Source of the DNA: CAYSBK01 sp964429265
GTDB taxonomy: Bacteria; Planctomycetota; Phycisphaerae; Sedimentisphaerales; Anaerobacaceae
DNA: 14,589 bases
Direction of reading: 5' to 3'
Assembly (NCBI GenBank): GCA_964429265.1
Contig: CAYSBK010000046.1
Span: forward strand, 1 to 14,589
Part shown: piece by piece, positions 6,431 through 14,588 of the stretch
Position numbering within the stretch: the first letter of the stretch is position 1
How the letters are laid out: the number at the start of each line of letters is the position of its first letter
Position numbers and translations under genes: made by a program
The notes under the pieces: generated by a model
Seen by the model: only the letters and a program-made list of their open reading frames with translations
Databases searched by the model: none
What the model was told of the DNA's origin: nothing

Positions 6431-8686
6431 ATGACCACGAAAGCCCGCAAAAACACCTTTGAACCTCACCGACCCTTAGCCTTGCCCGCAACAACCGTGA
6501 TGCTGGTTTGCTTGCTCGTTGTTTTTTGTACCGCCACCTCGTACGCCGTCACAAGCAAGATCATCCGACACAACAGCAGCGGCCACTTCCTCAAGGGCAA
6601 AACTGAAAATATCGTCGTCGGCTCCAAGGGAACCCTCAGCCTCGGCCGCGCCACCCGCAGCCCGGCAGAGCAATTCCAGGACGTCTGGTCCGTCAACTGC
6701 ATCGTCGCACGCGCCGGCACCATCTTCATCGGCACCAGCCCCAACGGTGCAATTTATAAGTACAGCCTCGGCGAACTCGAAAAAATATATCCCACCGAAG
6801 ATAAATCGCCGCGCACCGACTCCAACACCACCGTCGAGGAAGACCAACACCTCGCCAACGAGCACATCTTTGCGATGGCCGCCGATATAGCAGGCCGTAT
6901 CCTCGCCGGAATCAGCGGTGACACGTGCCGGCTGCTGAGACTCGGAACGGGCCAGGTCGAAACAATCTTCGAGCCGAACGACGCCAGGTACATCTTCGCC
7001 ATCGCGCTCGACGAGAAGGGAAACATCTACCTCGGCACCGGACCCGAGGGCAAGATATACCGCTACGACCCTTTCAACCCGGATGCCGGCACCGTCCTTT
7101 ACGACAGCATCGACAAGAACATCCTGTCGCTTGCCGTCGGCGATGACGGCTATCTCTACGCAGGTACCGACGGAAGGGGCCTGGTATACAAAATAGACAC
7201 CACAACCGGCTCGGCCTCGGTCCTCTACGACGCCGACCAACCCGAAATCACGGCCCTGGCCCTCGGCAAGCAAGGCGAGCTTTATGCCGCCGCTACTTCC
7301 GCAAACCTCACCCAGGCCGAAACCCAGTTCGCCGCTCAACTGCCGCTTACCGGCAGGCCCGAAACGGCCGCCGAATCCGAGCCATCAACCGCCAACGGCG
7401 GAGGCCAATCCCTCAAAATACCGCAGACCAAGGACTCCCACCAGGCAGCGGCCGCCCAGGCCAAGGCCCTCGCACGAAAACCGCCCCAGCCCACCCAGGC
7501 CAGTTACATCTACCGCATTACGAAGGACGGCTACGTTACGGATATTTTCAACGAGAAAGCGGTCTTTTTCACTCTCACCGCCTTCCAGGATAAGCTGCTC
7601 GTCGGCTCGGGAAACAACGGCCGGCTGTTCAGCATCGACCCCGCCAACCAGCAGCAGGCCATCGTGTACCAGGATGAACAAGCCTCGCAGATTACGGCCG
7701 TCACCGCCGCCGGGGACCGGGTTTACCTGGGAACCGCAAATGCGGCAAAGCTCATAACCCTGTCGGAAAGTTTCGCCGCCGAGGGCACCTACACCTCTGA
7801 CCTCGTTGATGCCGGCCAGCCTGCAAAATGGGGAAAGCTCCAGCTCGAAGCCGACATTCCCCCCGGCTGCAGCATCGATGTCACCTGTCGAAGCGGCAAC
7901 GTCCAGGACGTCAACGACCCAACCTTCTCTCCGTGGACGCCCCCGAAAAGCGTCTCCGGACCGGTACAGTTGGATTGCCCGGCCGGCAGGTTCTGCCAGT
8001 ACAGACTCATATTCAAAACCGCCACCGGCACCGCTACGCCGGTCGTCAGGCAGGTCGCCGTCGCCTGCACCGTCCCGAACATCGCGCCGCGCGTCGAATC
8101 CGTCGTCGTCACCAGAAACGAAACGCCGAACAAGCAGGGAACATTCAAGATCACCTACAAGGCCCAGGACGACAACAAGGACAAGCTTATCTACAGAATA
8201 GACTTCAGAAAGCTGGGCCGTACCGCCTGGATCAAGCTCAAAGACAAGCTCGAACAGGACAACTACGAGTGGGACGCCAGGACCGTCGAAGACGGCAGGT
8301 ACGAAATACGCGTAACCGCCAGCGATGAAAACAGCAACACCGCACAGACAAAGCTCACCGCCACCAGGATCAGCGACCCCGTCGTCGTGGACAATACCGC
8401 CCCGACCATCAAAGAATACTTTATCGACAAAAGCGGCAAAACCGTCACGCTCAGGCTGCACGTGGCCGACGAGCTAAGCGCCGTCGGTAAGGTGGAATAC
8501 ACCGTTGACAGCAGCACCGACTGGAAAGGCACGCTGCCGGGCGACCTGGTTTACGACACCACCGACGAAAACTTCACCATAACGACCGAGCTTGAACCCG
8601 GCGAACACGTGATCGCGCTGAAAATCGCCGACCAGGTCGGCAACACAACCTACAAAACGTTCGACGTCACCATAGAAAACGATTGA
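6431..8686 (+). CDS. Secreted seven-bladed beta-propeller protein with Ig-like tail
   Basis: This is a 751-residue exported protein with a hydrophobic signal segment (about residues 23-38) and likely cleavage after SYA. Blades recur with a shared pattern of hydrophobic strand, G(N/D)xYxGT and (I/V)Y(R/K)(I/Y)D, for example GNIYLGTGPEGKIYRYD and GYLYAGTDGRGLVYKID. I count seven units between about residues 90 and 460. The fifth is interrupted by a Gln/Ala/Pro-rich linker (about 290-355). Next is a beta domain (about 465-550), then an Ig-like module with YEWDARTVEDGRYEIRV, and a final Ig-like module after VDNTAPTI. The ATG at 6431 has GGAG six bases upstream; the ATG at 6425 directly abuts that GGAG, so it is less likely. 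It is probably co-expressed with the upstream S55-type protein. Role unknown; binding or scaffold function is an inference. Confidence 0.8.
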   Translation: MTTKARKNTFEPHRPLALPATTVMLVCLLVVFCTATSYAVTSKIIRHNSSGHFLKGKTENIVVGSKGTLSLGRATRSPAEQFQDVWSVNCIVARAGTIFIGTSPNGAIYKYSLGELEKIYPTEDKSPRTDSNTTVEEDQHLANEHIFAMAADIAGRILAGISGDTCRLLRLGTGQVETIFEPNDARYIFAIALDEKGNIYLGTGPEGKIYRYDPFNPDAGTVLYDSIDKNILSLAVGDDGYLYAGTDGRGLVYKIDTTTGSASVLYDADQPEITALALGKQGELYAAATSANLTQAETQFAAQLPLTGRPETAAESEPSTANGGGQSLKIPQTKDSHQAAAAQAKALARKPPQPTQASYIYRITKDGYVTDIFNEKAVFFTLTAFQDKLLVGSGNNGRLFSIDPANQQQAIVYQDEQASQITAVTAAGDRVYLGTANAAKLITLSESFAAEGTYTSDLVDAGQPAKWGKLQLEADIPPGCSIDVTCRSGNVQDVNDPTFSPWTPPKSVSGPVQLDCPAGRFCQYRLIFKTATGTATPVVRQVAVACTVPNIAPRVESVVVTRNETPNKQGTFKITYKAQDDNKDKLIYRIDFRKLGRTAWIKLKDKLEQDNYEWDARTVEDGRYEIRVTASDENSNTAQTKLTATRISDPVVVDNTAPTIKEYFIDKSGKTVTLRLHVADELSAVGKVEYTVDSSTDWKGTLPGDLVYDTTDENFTITTELEPGEHVIALKIADQVGNTTYKTFDVTIEND

Positions 8687-8690
8687 TACC

Positions 8691-9554
8691 GTGCGCTATA
8701 TCGACTACGACAAAGTCGTCGAAACCGTCGAATCGCTGTGCATATCGGCCTGCCACGAACTGGGAGCCGACGTCCGTGACGCCCTGCAAAGGGCACGCCG
8801 GGCCGAATCAAACCCTACCGCTGCGACCATATTGGACCAGCTTATTGACAACGCCGAATTGGCTGCCGAACAGCAGACACCCCTCTGCCAGGATACCGGC
8901 GTGGCCGTCGTCTTCGTCGAACTGGGCGCAGCAGCGGCGCTTAAGCCCCCGCCCCACAAACCAAATGCGACGCTCGTCGATGCCGTCAACCAGGGCGTCG
9001 CCGCCGGCTACCAACAAGGCTACCTCCGCAAAAGCATCGTCGCCGAGCCTCTGAATCAACGACAGAACACCGGCACCAACACCCCGGCGCTGATCCACTT
9101 CAACGTCGTCCCCGGCGACAAACTGAAGCTGACCGTAATGGCAAAAGGCGGCGGCTGCGAAAACCGAAGCGCATTCAGAATGTTCAACCCCACCGCCGGC
9201 CGCGACCAAATCATCCAATGGGTCGCCGACGTCGCAGAAAAAGCCGGCGCCGATGCCTGCCCACCATTCATCATCGGCGTCGGAATAGGCGGCGATTTCG
9301 AACTTAGCTGTCTGCTGGCAAAGAAAGCCCTGCTCAGAAGGCTCGACAACCGCCACCCCGATCCCTTCTACGCCCAACTCGAAGAGGACCTGCTGGCAGC
9401 CGTGAATGCTCTCGGAATCGGGCCGGGCGGCTTCGGCGGCGATACCACCGCACTGGCCTGCCTGGTCGAAACCGCACCCTGCCACATCGCCTCGCTGCCG
9501 GCGGCCGTGAATATCGACTGCCACGCACACCGACACAAATCGGCGGTTATTTAG
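8691..9554 (+). CDS. Class I (Fe-S) fumarate hydratase alpha subunit
   Basis: The family interconverts fumarate and malate (or dehydrates tartrate) with a [4Fe-4S] cluster. The 287 residues match the length of the separate alpha subunit. Seen motifs are LCQDTG (Cys66), QNTGTNTPALIHF, AKGGGCENRSAF, ACPPFIIGVGIGGDFE (Cys190), a GPGGFGGDTTAL block, and the final HIASLPAAVNIDCHAHRH (Cys277). Cys66, Cys190 and Cys277 sit where the three cluster ligands of the family are expected. The start is a GTG four bases after the propeller stop, without a visible Shine-Dalgarno, suggesting translational coupling. The 3' end overlaps the convergent hydrolase gene by four bases. The beta subunit, which supplies part of the active site, is not next to it. 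Fumarate versus tartrate specificity cannot be told from sequence. Confidence 0.9.
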   Translation: MRYIDYDKVVETVESLCISACHELGADVRDALQRARRAESNPTAATILDQLIDNAELAAEQQTPLCQDTGVAVVFVELGAAAALKPPPHKPNATLVDAVNQGVAAGYQQGYLRKSIVAEPLNQRQNTGTNTPALIHFNVVPGDKLKLTVMAKGGGCENRSAFRMFNPTAGRDQIIQWVADVAEKAGADACPPFIIGVGIGGDFELSCLLAKKALLRRLDNRHPDPFYAQLEEDLLAAVNALGIGPGGFGGDTTALACLVETAPCHIASLPAAVNIDCHAHRHKSAVI

Positions 9555-10537
9555 TGCCCTGCGGCACCTTTCCTCTGCTTCGACAGCCAGCCAAATGCCG
9601 CGTCGAAGATTATCTCGTGGCCGCCGTCGAAAATCGTGATCCTGGCCTTGCCGGAGCTGCGCCTGAACAACGGCTGCTTCGCGCCGTAACTCGGGTCCGA
9701 CACGGCCCTTTTCAAGTGCACCGGAACGTCGGCCTTTTCCACGAAGAACTCTATGTCCTCTTCGCAAATGCGGTCCTTCGGCTCGGCAACAACATTGAAC
9801 GCCCGCAGCGAATGGCTCACCGGAACGCTGCCCGTATGGCCGTCCTTTATGCCGGCGTTTATGTCAAGCGCCACCCCTTTGGCCTTTTCCAGGTAGGTTA
9901 ACGGCGACCTTTTACGATATTCACGGTCCACTTCTTTGCTGTCACCCGGTGCTCCGCCACAGGCCTTGAGCATATGCCCCACGTATCGCCGCCCCGCCTT
10001 CTTGCACTGGAAGTACCACGCACGAAGGTCCGTTATCGACGCCCACGCCGACACGCCCGCCCACACCTCCGGGGCGCGTCCGGCCATCAGCAATGCCGTG
10101 TAACCCCCGCCCGAAGCGCCCACCAGGTATATCCGGTTCGGATCAACAGGCGCGTTCGCCTTGGCGTACTCAACGGCATCCAGAATATCCGCAATTACCA
10201 GTTCCGACCCGGCCGCCTGCGGCGTCCAGTTCGGCCCCCGGAAATGCGGATGGATGAACACCCAGCCCCTCTCGATGCACGACTTCGCATACGGCACCGA
10301 CATCTTCTGCTTGTAGTTGCCCGACCACGTATGCAGCGCCACCAATAGCGGCACCTTACCAACCACCCCGGCCGGCTTGTAAAACATCGCAGGCTGCATC
10401 GTCCCATCGACCTTGCAGAGGTATCGTATCTCCTGAACTTCCGCAGGCCAGTTCGGCTCCGTCTCACCAAAACATCGACGCCCTGAGAACATCATTCCAA
10501 AGAACCATACACACGCTAACGTCAAAGTCCACTTCAT
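9551..10537 (-). CDS. Secreted alpha/beta hydrolase (esterase / S9-like)
   Basis: This 328-residue protein has an N-terminal signal peptide (about residues 1-24, ending CFG). The fold has the oxyanion region (LLVALHTWSGN), the nucleophile elbow GASGGG with Ser142, a candidate Asp232 in IKDGHTGSVP, and a terminal DGGHE with His307. These form the expected catalytic triad of an esterase or prolyl-oligopeptidase-like enzyme. Substrate unknown. It is preceded by a good ribosome site (GAGGTGG, four bases before the ATG) that overlaps the stop codon of rsmA, nine bases upstream, so it is the last gene of the pdxA-rsmA operon. Its stop overlaps the fumarase stop by four bases in convergent arrangement, leaving no room for a terminator between them. 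Confidence 0.87.
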   Translation of the reverse strand: MKWTLTLACVWFFGMMFSGRRCFGETEPNWPAEVQEIRYLCKVDGTMQPAMFYKPAGVVGKVPLLVALHTWSGNYKQKMSVPYAKSCIERGWVFIHPHFRGPNWTPQAAGSELVIADILDAVEYAKANAPVDPNRIYLVGASGGGYTALLMAGRAPEVWAGVSAWASITDLRAWYFQCKKAGRRYVGHMLKACGGAPGDSKEVDREYRKRSPLTYLEKAKGVALDINAGIKDGHTGSVPVSHSLRAFNVVAEPKDRICEEDIEFFVEKADVPVHLKRAVSDPSYGAKQPLFRRSSGKARITIFDGGHEIIFDAAFGWLSKQRKGAAGH

Positions 10538-10546
10538 ACGGCCACC

Positions 10547-11437
10547 TCATCCTTTGCGTGAATATTCGTTCACTGCGTTTGCAATCGCAACATATTGACC
10601 GGGGCTTACCTGTTCCGGCCGAACGCTCGCGTCAACACCAGCCCGCTCAAAAACAACCTTCCAGTCAACCACAAACCCCAGCGCCCTGTCAACAAACCTG
10701 CTGCAGGCTCTTACGGTCTTGCGCCGGTGCTGCATAAACAGTTTCACCAGCGACGCAAAAAGCTCCGCGTTGTCTACCTCGGACAGCTTCCTGTCGTCCC
10801 GAACAAAGCTTACCATCGCAGAATCCACCTCAGGCACAGGCCAGAACACCGCCGGCTTCAATATTCTTTCAATCCTCGCCCGGCCCGCCACGCCCAGAAA
10901 AATCGACAGTATCCCGTAATGTACATCCCCGACCCCTGCCGTCATCCGTTCGGCAATTTCCTTCTGCACCGTAACGTACATAGCATCAACGTTTACCGGC
11001 CCCCATACCAGGTTGCTCACCACCGGCGCCGCCACGTTGTAGGGCAGATTCGCCACGAGCAACAGCCGCCCTGCCGGACCTGGCCGAGCCTGCCGGACGG
11101 CATCGACAACCAGCGGCGAAATCGAGCTTTTGCTCTGAAGAATATCCGTATTCAGGACCGTCACGTTCCTGAAATCCGCCAGTTGCTGCCTCGCTACGTC
11201 GGCCAGTTTCTCATCGACTTCCACCGCGATGCATCGGCCGGCCCGCTCGGCGACCGCCTCCGTCAGCGAACCCGTCCCACAGCCCACCTCAAGCACCACG
11301 TCCTCCCCTCCGATCTGCGCAAGCTCCACCAGCCAACGCATCAGGTTCAAGTCAATCAGGAAATGCTGACCCAGCCGCCTGTTCGGCACCGTGCCCGCAG
11401 CCGCAAGCAGCCGCCGGATTTGGCGCTTACTCTGCAT
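10547..11437 (-). CDS. rsmA: 16S rRNA (adenine-N6)-dimethyltransferase RsmA/KsgA
   Basis: RsmA dimethylates two adjacent adenines in the 3' terminal hairpin of 16S rRNA during small-subunit assembly, using S-adenosylmethionine. The 296 residues carry LGQHFLID (22-29), the SAM site VVLEVGCGTGSLT (47-59), a loop with NTDIL (96-100), the catalytic NLPYN (130-134) and the C-terminal HRRKTVR block expected of KsgA. The start codon lies inside the end of pdxA (11-base overlap), so translation is likely coupled. The pdxA-rsmA linkage is well known from other bacteria. All key motifs are intact, and I expect a functional enzyme. Confidence 0.96.
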   Translation of the reverse strand: MQSKRQIRRLLAAAGTVPNRRLGQHFLIDLNLMRWLVELAQIGGEDVVLEVGCGTGSLTEAVAERAGRCIAVEVDEKLADVARQQLADFRNVTVLNTDILQSKSSISPLVVDAVRQARPGPAGRLLLVANLPYNVAAPVVSNLVWGPVNVDAMYVTVQKEIAERMTAGVGDVHYGILSIFLGVAGRARIERILKPAVFWPVPEVDSAMVSFVRDDRKLSEVDNAELFASLVKLFMQHRRKTVRACSRFVDRALGFVVDWKVVFERAGVDASVRPEQVSPGQYVAIANAVNEYSRKG

Positions 11438-12506
11438 ATCGGCCGGAATTGCGAGACTCGGCTGCAGCCGCGCACTGCCGCGCCTTTCTGGTTAACGCCA
11501 TCTTGACCGCCATCTCCACGGCGGCCTTCATACCGGATGGGTCCGCAACGTTCCGCCCCGCTATGTCGAACGCCGTGCCATGCGCGGGCGAAGTGCGTAT
11601 GATTGGTATCCCAATCGTCACGTTCACCGCCTCCTCGAACGCCAGCAGCTTTACCGGTATCATTCCCTGGTCGTGGTACATCGCAACCACGCCGTCGAAC
11701 TCTCCTCTGGCCGCACGAACAAACAACGTATCCGCGGGCACCGGCCCGTAACAGTCTATCCCCTGCTCCTGCGCAAGAAGAATCGCAGGCGATATTATCC
11801 GCTGCTCCTCGTCACCGAACTGCCCGTCCTCACCCGCATGAGGATTCACCGCCGCTACGCCGATCTTTGGACTTTCAATATCGAAATACTCCCGAAGCGC
11901 ATCGTTCAGCAAGTCTATCGGCTCGAACACCCGCCCTATCGTGAACTTGTGACGCACCTCGAAAAGAGCCTCGTGAATCGTCGCCAGCGCCACCTTCAGC
12001 CGCCCCGCCACGAACATCATTGCCTTGCGCTTCGACCTGCAACGCTCCGCCAGCATCTCCGTGTGCCCGGGCCACTTCGACCCCGCCAGCTTCCAACTGC
12101 TCTTGTTTATCGGCGCCGTAACAACCGCGTCGATAATACCCGCACGAGCGGCGTCTATGGCGTCAAGGCAAAAACGCATAGACGATTCGCCCGCCACTAC
12201 GCTCGGCCGCCTTATCCACGGCGCCAGCGAATATTCGTCGTAGTCCGCCACCACCACCTTGTACGGATAGGTCCGGCTTATCTTCTCGTGCTGGTGCCTG
12301 CCCCAGAACGGCTCGATCTCCGCGCGGTCCGCCGCGTAGCATAGCTGCTCATGCATCCCGAATATGATAAACTTCGCCAGCCGACGAATACCGGGGTCCG
12401 CAAGCGCCTTGACGATAACCTCCGGACCAATCCCCGCCGGGTCCCCCATCGTCACCCCTATGACCAACTCTCCAGCTACCGAATTGTCGCCGTTATCTTG
12501 GTTCAT
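11427..12506 (-). CDS. pdxA: 4-hydroxythreonine-4-phosphate dehydrogenase PdxA
   Basis: PdxA oxidises 4-phosphohydroxy-L-threonine in the DXP-dependent route to pyridoxal phosphate; it works as a homodimer with NAD and a divalent metal. The 359 residues start with GVTMGDPAGIGPEV (17-30) and contain the three metal-binding histidines in WPGHTEM (His148), VNPHAGEDG (His223) and MYHDQGMIP (His278). The RTSPAHGTAFDIAG block (304-317) closes the site. The length is somewhat above the E. coli enzyme (329) because of a 12-residue N-terminal lead and a short tail. It starts five bases after the stop of the putative restriction protein, without a strong Shine-Dalgarno, so its expression may depend on transcripts coming through the cassette. 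Confidence 0.95.
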   Translation of the reverse strand: MNQDNGDNSVAGELVIGVTMGDPAGIGPEVIVKALADPGIRRLAKFIIFGMHEQLCYAADRAEIEPFWGRHQHEKISRTYPYKVVVADYDEYSLAPWIRRPSVVAGESSMRFCLDAIDAARAGIIDAVVTAPINKSSWKLAGSKWPGHTEMLAERCRSKRKAMMFVAGRLKVALATIHEALFEVRHKFTIGRVFEPIDLLNDALREYFDIESPKIGVAAVNPHAGEDGQFGDEEQRIISPAILLAQEQGIDCYGPVPADTLFVRAARGEFDGVVAMYHDQGMIPVKLLAFEEAVNVTIGIPIIRTSPAHGTAFDIAGRNVADPSGMKAAVEMAVKMALTRKARQCAAAAESRNSGRYAE

Positions 12507-12511
12507 TGCCG

Positions 12512-13336
12512 TTACTTGCTCAGCAAAAGCACCTTCGTAAGTGCCGTATAAGTCCGGTTTCCAACACTAAAGACTATCTCATCCCTTTGCGAAACGGTCT
12601 CATTCCTGAAAAACCGCTCAATGTTTTCCTTCACGTAACCTATATCCCTCTTAATCTTCCAGCTTTCTTCAGGTCTTTCGCTGTCATACACCACCACAAA
12701 CAGCCTGTTGTCCGCACCAAACCTCTGGGCACCTTGGTGTTCGTAAAGCCAGACCGCCAGCTCCTTCGCCTCCGGCACGGCACCGACACGCCGAAAACAT
12801 TCCGGCATGTAAGTAATCTTCAGGTCGAACGGCTGCCCGCCGAAAAACAGATCCACTCCCCTGATGTTTTTCAGCGTGGGCACGATACCTTCGTGCGTGC
12901 TTATGAGATCCTCAATGATCACGGTCGTCCAGTGATTATACCAAGTACAAATAACATAATCTTTTACCTGCCCATAAAGCTCTTTCTCCACACTTGTGAG
13001 CAGGGCCTCATAGCAATGGTACTTTCTGACATACCCCACCTGTATCTTGTTGTCGAGTTGTCCCTGTACCGTTCCCCAGCTGAAAGTCTTGACTTTCTTC
13101 AACTCGGCCAGGAGAGCATCGTCAGGAATTTCTGTACGCCGGCGTGCCACTAGCTCTTCGTGTTTGCTCCGAATGAATGCGTCTATACGCTGCTGGGGAA
13201 TCTGGGCTCTCAGCAGAGCTTTGACTAGCTCTGCCACCCTTTTACCCTTCACTCCGTTCGCTCTGGCTAACTCGCGCAGCCCCTCAGCCGGTATGCTGAG
13301 AAGCTTCAGACGCAAAACCTCGGTCTCACTAAGCAT
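12512..13336 (-). CDS. Putative restriction endonuclease (SAP-like, PD-(D/E)XK-like)
   Basis: I do not recognise a named family. The 274 residues begin with a short helical SAP-like segment (about 12-44, with GLRELARANGVKGKRVAEL), a type often used to hold DNA. A charged helix follows (about 48-68). The central beta region contains RGVDLFFGGQPFDLKITY. Asp162 and the Asp171-Leu-Lys173 trio fit the PD-(D/E)XK nuclease pattern, with one acidic residue ending a strand and (D/E)-X-K about nine residues later. The gene directly follows a DNA methyltransferase gene (13 bases between), which supports a type II restriction enzyme; specificity unknown. The start is either ATG 13336 or GTG 13342, the latter with GAGG five bases upstream. 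The frame continues to 13462, but that extension lies over the methyltransferase end. It is less GC-rich than the flanking pdxA. Confidence 0.62.
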   Translation of the reverse strand: MLSETEVLRLKLLSIPAEGLRELARANGVKGKRVAELVKALLRAQIPQQRIDAFIRSKHEELVARRRTEIPDDALLAELKKVKTFSWGTVQGQLDNKIQVGYVRKYHCYEALLTSVEKELYGQVKDYVICTWYNHWTTVIIEDLISTHEGIVPTLKNIRGVDLFFGGQPFDLKITYMPECFRRVGAVPEAKELAVWLYEHQGAQRFGADNRLFVVVYDSERPEESWKIKRDIGYVKENIERFFRNETVSQRDEIVFSVGNRTYTALTKVLLLSK

Positions 13337-13349
13337 TCCCACCGCGGCC

Positions 13350-14483
13350 TCACTTCTTCCTGAAAAGGAAAATATACTCGTGCTTAAAAATATAAAACCC
13401 TCCGACCAAAGCTCTGTACCGCCATAGTTCCTTCTGATTACGCTTGCCGAAAGTCTCCTCAAAGTTCTTTACGATGATACTCTTAAGCCCAAAGCCTATC
13501 TTCAGGACCTCCTGCATCGTCAGAAACCCAAGCGGCACCCATTCTCCCTTGCTGTATTTGTCCCCTATGACAAGCGCAAAGTATCGCCCACTGTCAAGCA
13601 CTTCAGCTGCTTTCTGAACAATTTCACGCATCATTGTAAGAAACTCGCTCAGTGACGCAGCGTTCGACAAGTCACGCGGGTCCGTGCTGAACTTGATGAT
13701 GTCATAATAAGGTGGATGCATAATCAGCAACTGTACCGACTCTTGGCCGTATTTCCGCAAGAGGCGCCTGTAGTCAACGGCCCGGCTGTCACCCTCAATG
13801 ACCTCGCTGACCGTATTGAAGCGGTTCGGTTCTGCCCGAATCAATTTGTTGGCAGTTCTCACGACTTGTGGGTGCAGCTCAAGCCCTATACAATTCCTCC
13901 CAAGTCGTTGCGCTTCAATCGCAGTGGTCCCGCAACCAGCAAACGTATCCAAAACCCACTCACCCCTCTTGGTATACCTCTTCATCATCTGATTGGGTAT
14001 CTGCGGGATGAAATTGCCCCAATAGTCGGGGCTATGCACGCCGGAGTTGTCACGCTTCTCAACAATCCACAGGCTGTCTGTGATAATATCCTCATACTCC
14101 TTCCAACGATTCATATTCAAATCGTTGATCTTGCCGGTTCTAATATCCGAGACACTTTTCGCAAGCCGCCTCAAGTAATACTTAGCACGTTGGAGCGTCT
14201 GGGCCTCGGCTATCTGGCGCAACTCACCGAAAATATATTTCTGATTTATACTAACCGTCTCTTCGTCGTCGCCCACCACGTCAAACAATCCCGACGGGTC
14301 CCTCCGGCTGCTCAATTGATCCTTCAGGTCGTACGCAGCTTCCCGCAACCCCTGCAAGGATTTGCGTACCGACGCGCTATTGATAGCATCCAACAGTCTC
14401 TGCTTGTTCAGCCTTACGATTCTATCGGGTGCGTCAAAACTTATGTCATCGAACATAACTTTCTGGTGCGGTTGTTCTCTCAT
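13350..14483 (-). CDS. DNA methyltransferase (N6-adenine/N4-cytosine type)
   Basis: This is a SAM-dependent enzyme of 377 residues that probably protects the host DNA against the adjacent nuclease. An alpha-helical N-terminal part (about 1-140) precedes the catalytic core. The core has a motif X-like stretch YWGNFIPQIPNQMMKRYT, then motif I VLDTFAGCGTT (177-187), then the GLEL acidic turn (200-203). Motif IV follows as MHPPYYD (255-261), where the usual first residue D, N or S is replaced by His256, and then LVIGDKYSKGEW. The order X-I-IV differs from the beta-class order (IV before I). Target base and recognition site are not predictable here. It starts 9 bases after the stop of an upstream gene. 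GC is clearly lower than in flanking genes: I count 24 of 60 in 13381-13440 and 26 of 60 in 14221-14280, against 38 of 60 in 9241-9300, which suggests acquisition by transfer. Confidence 0.88.
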   Translation of the reverse strand: MREQPHQKVMFDDISFDAPDRIVRLNKQRLLDAINSASVRKSLQGLREAAYDLKDQLSSRRDPSGLFDVVGDDEETVSINQKYIFGELRQIAEAQTLQRAKYYLRRLAKSVSDIRTGKINDLNMNRWKEYEDIITDSLWIVEKRDNSGVHSPDYWGNFIPQIPNQMMKRYTKRGEWVLDTFAGCGTTAIEAQRLGRNCIGLELHPQVVRTANKLIRAEPNRFNTVSEVIEGDSRAVDYRRLLRKYGQESVQLLIMHPPYYDIIKFSTDPRDLSNAASLSEFLTMMREIVQKAAEVLDSGRYFALVIGDKYSKGEWVPLGFLTMQEVLKIGFGLKSIIVKNFEETFGKRNQKELWRYRALVGGFYIFKHEYIFLFRKK

Positions 14484-14492
14484 CGCTTAGAT

Positions 14493-14588
14493 CTACCAGT
14501 CTTTCAGCATTTCCACGCTCAAGCCGGTTGGCCGAACTCTGTCCTTGGAAAGCTGCTTGTTTATCACCTTAGCAATAATGTCCGTTTC
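14493..14588 (-). CDS. C-terminal end of an unidentified gene (truncated by window edge)
   Basis: The frame is open from base 14588 for 31 codons, ending at a TAG (14495-14493) nine bases before the methyltransferase ATG. The fragment is polar (for example NKQLSKDRVRPTGLSVEML), with spacing that suggests one operon with the restriction-modification genes. It could be a regulator or accessory protein of the cassette, or an unrelated gene, but too little is visible to name it. Confidence 0.5.
   Translation of the reverse strand, partial: ETDIIAKVINKQLSKDRVRPTGLSVEMLKDW

Noticed and set aside
7385..8461. 358-codon minus-strand frame under the propeller gene
   Set aside because: It is antisense to clear repeat-containing coding sequence; the composition is typical of a shadow frame.
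8808..9767. 319-codon minus-strand frame across the fumarase gene and hydrolase end
   Set aside because: It runs across two well-supported genes with conserved motifs in other frames and shows no motif itself.
13337..13462. N-terminal extension of the putative nuclease
   Set aside because: The extra 42 codons lie over the end of the methyltransferase gene; the starts at 13336 or 13342 fit the spacing better.
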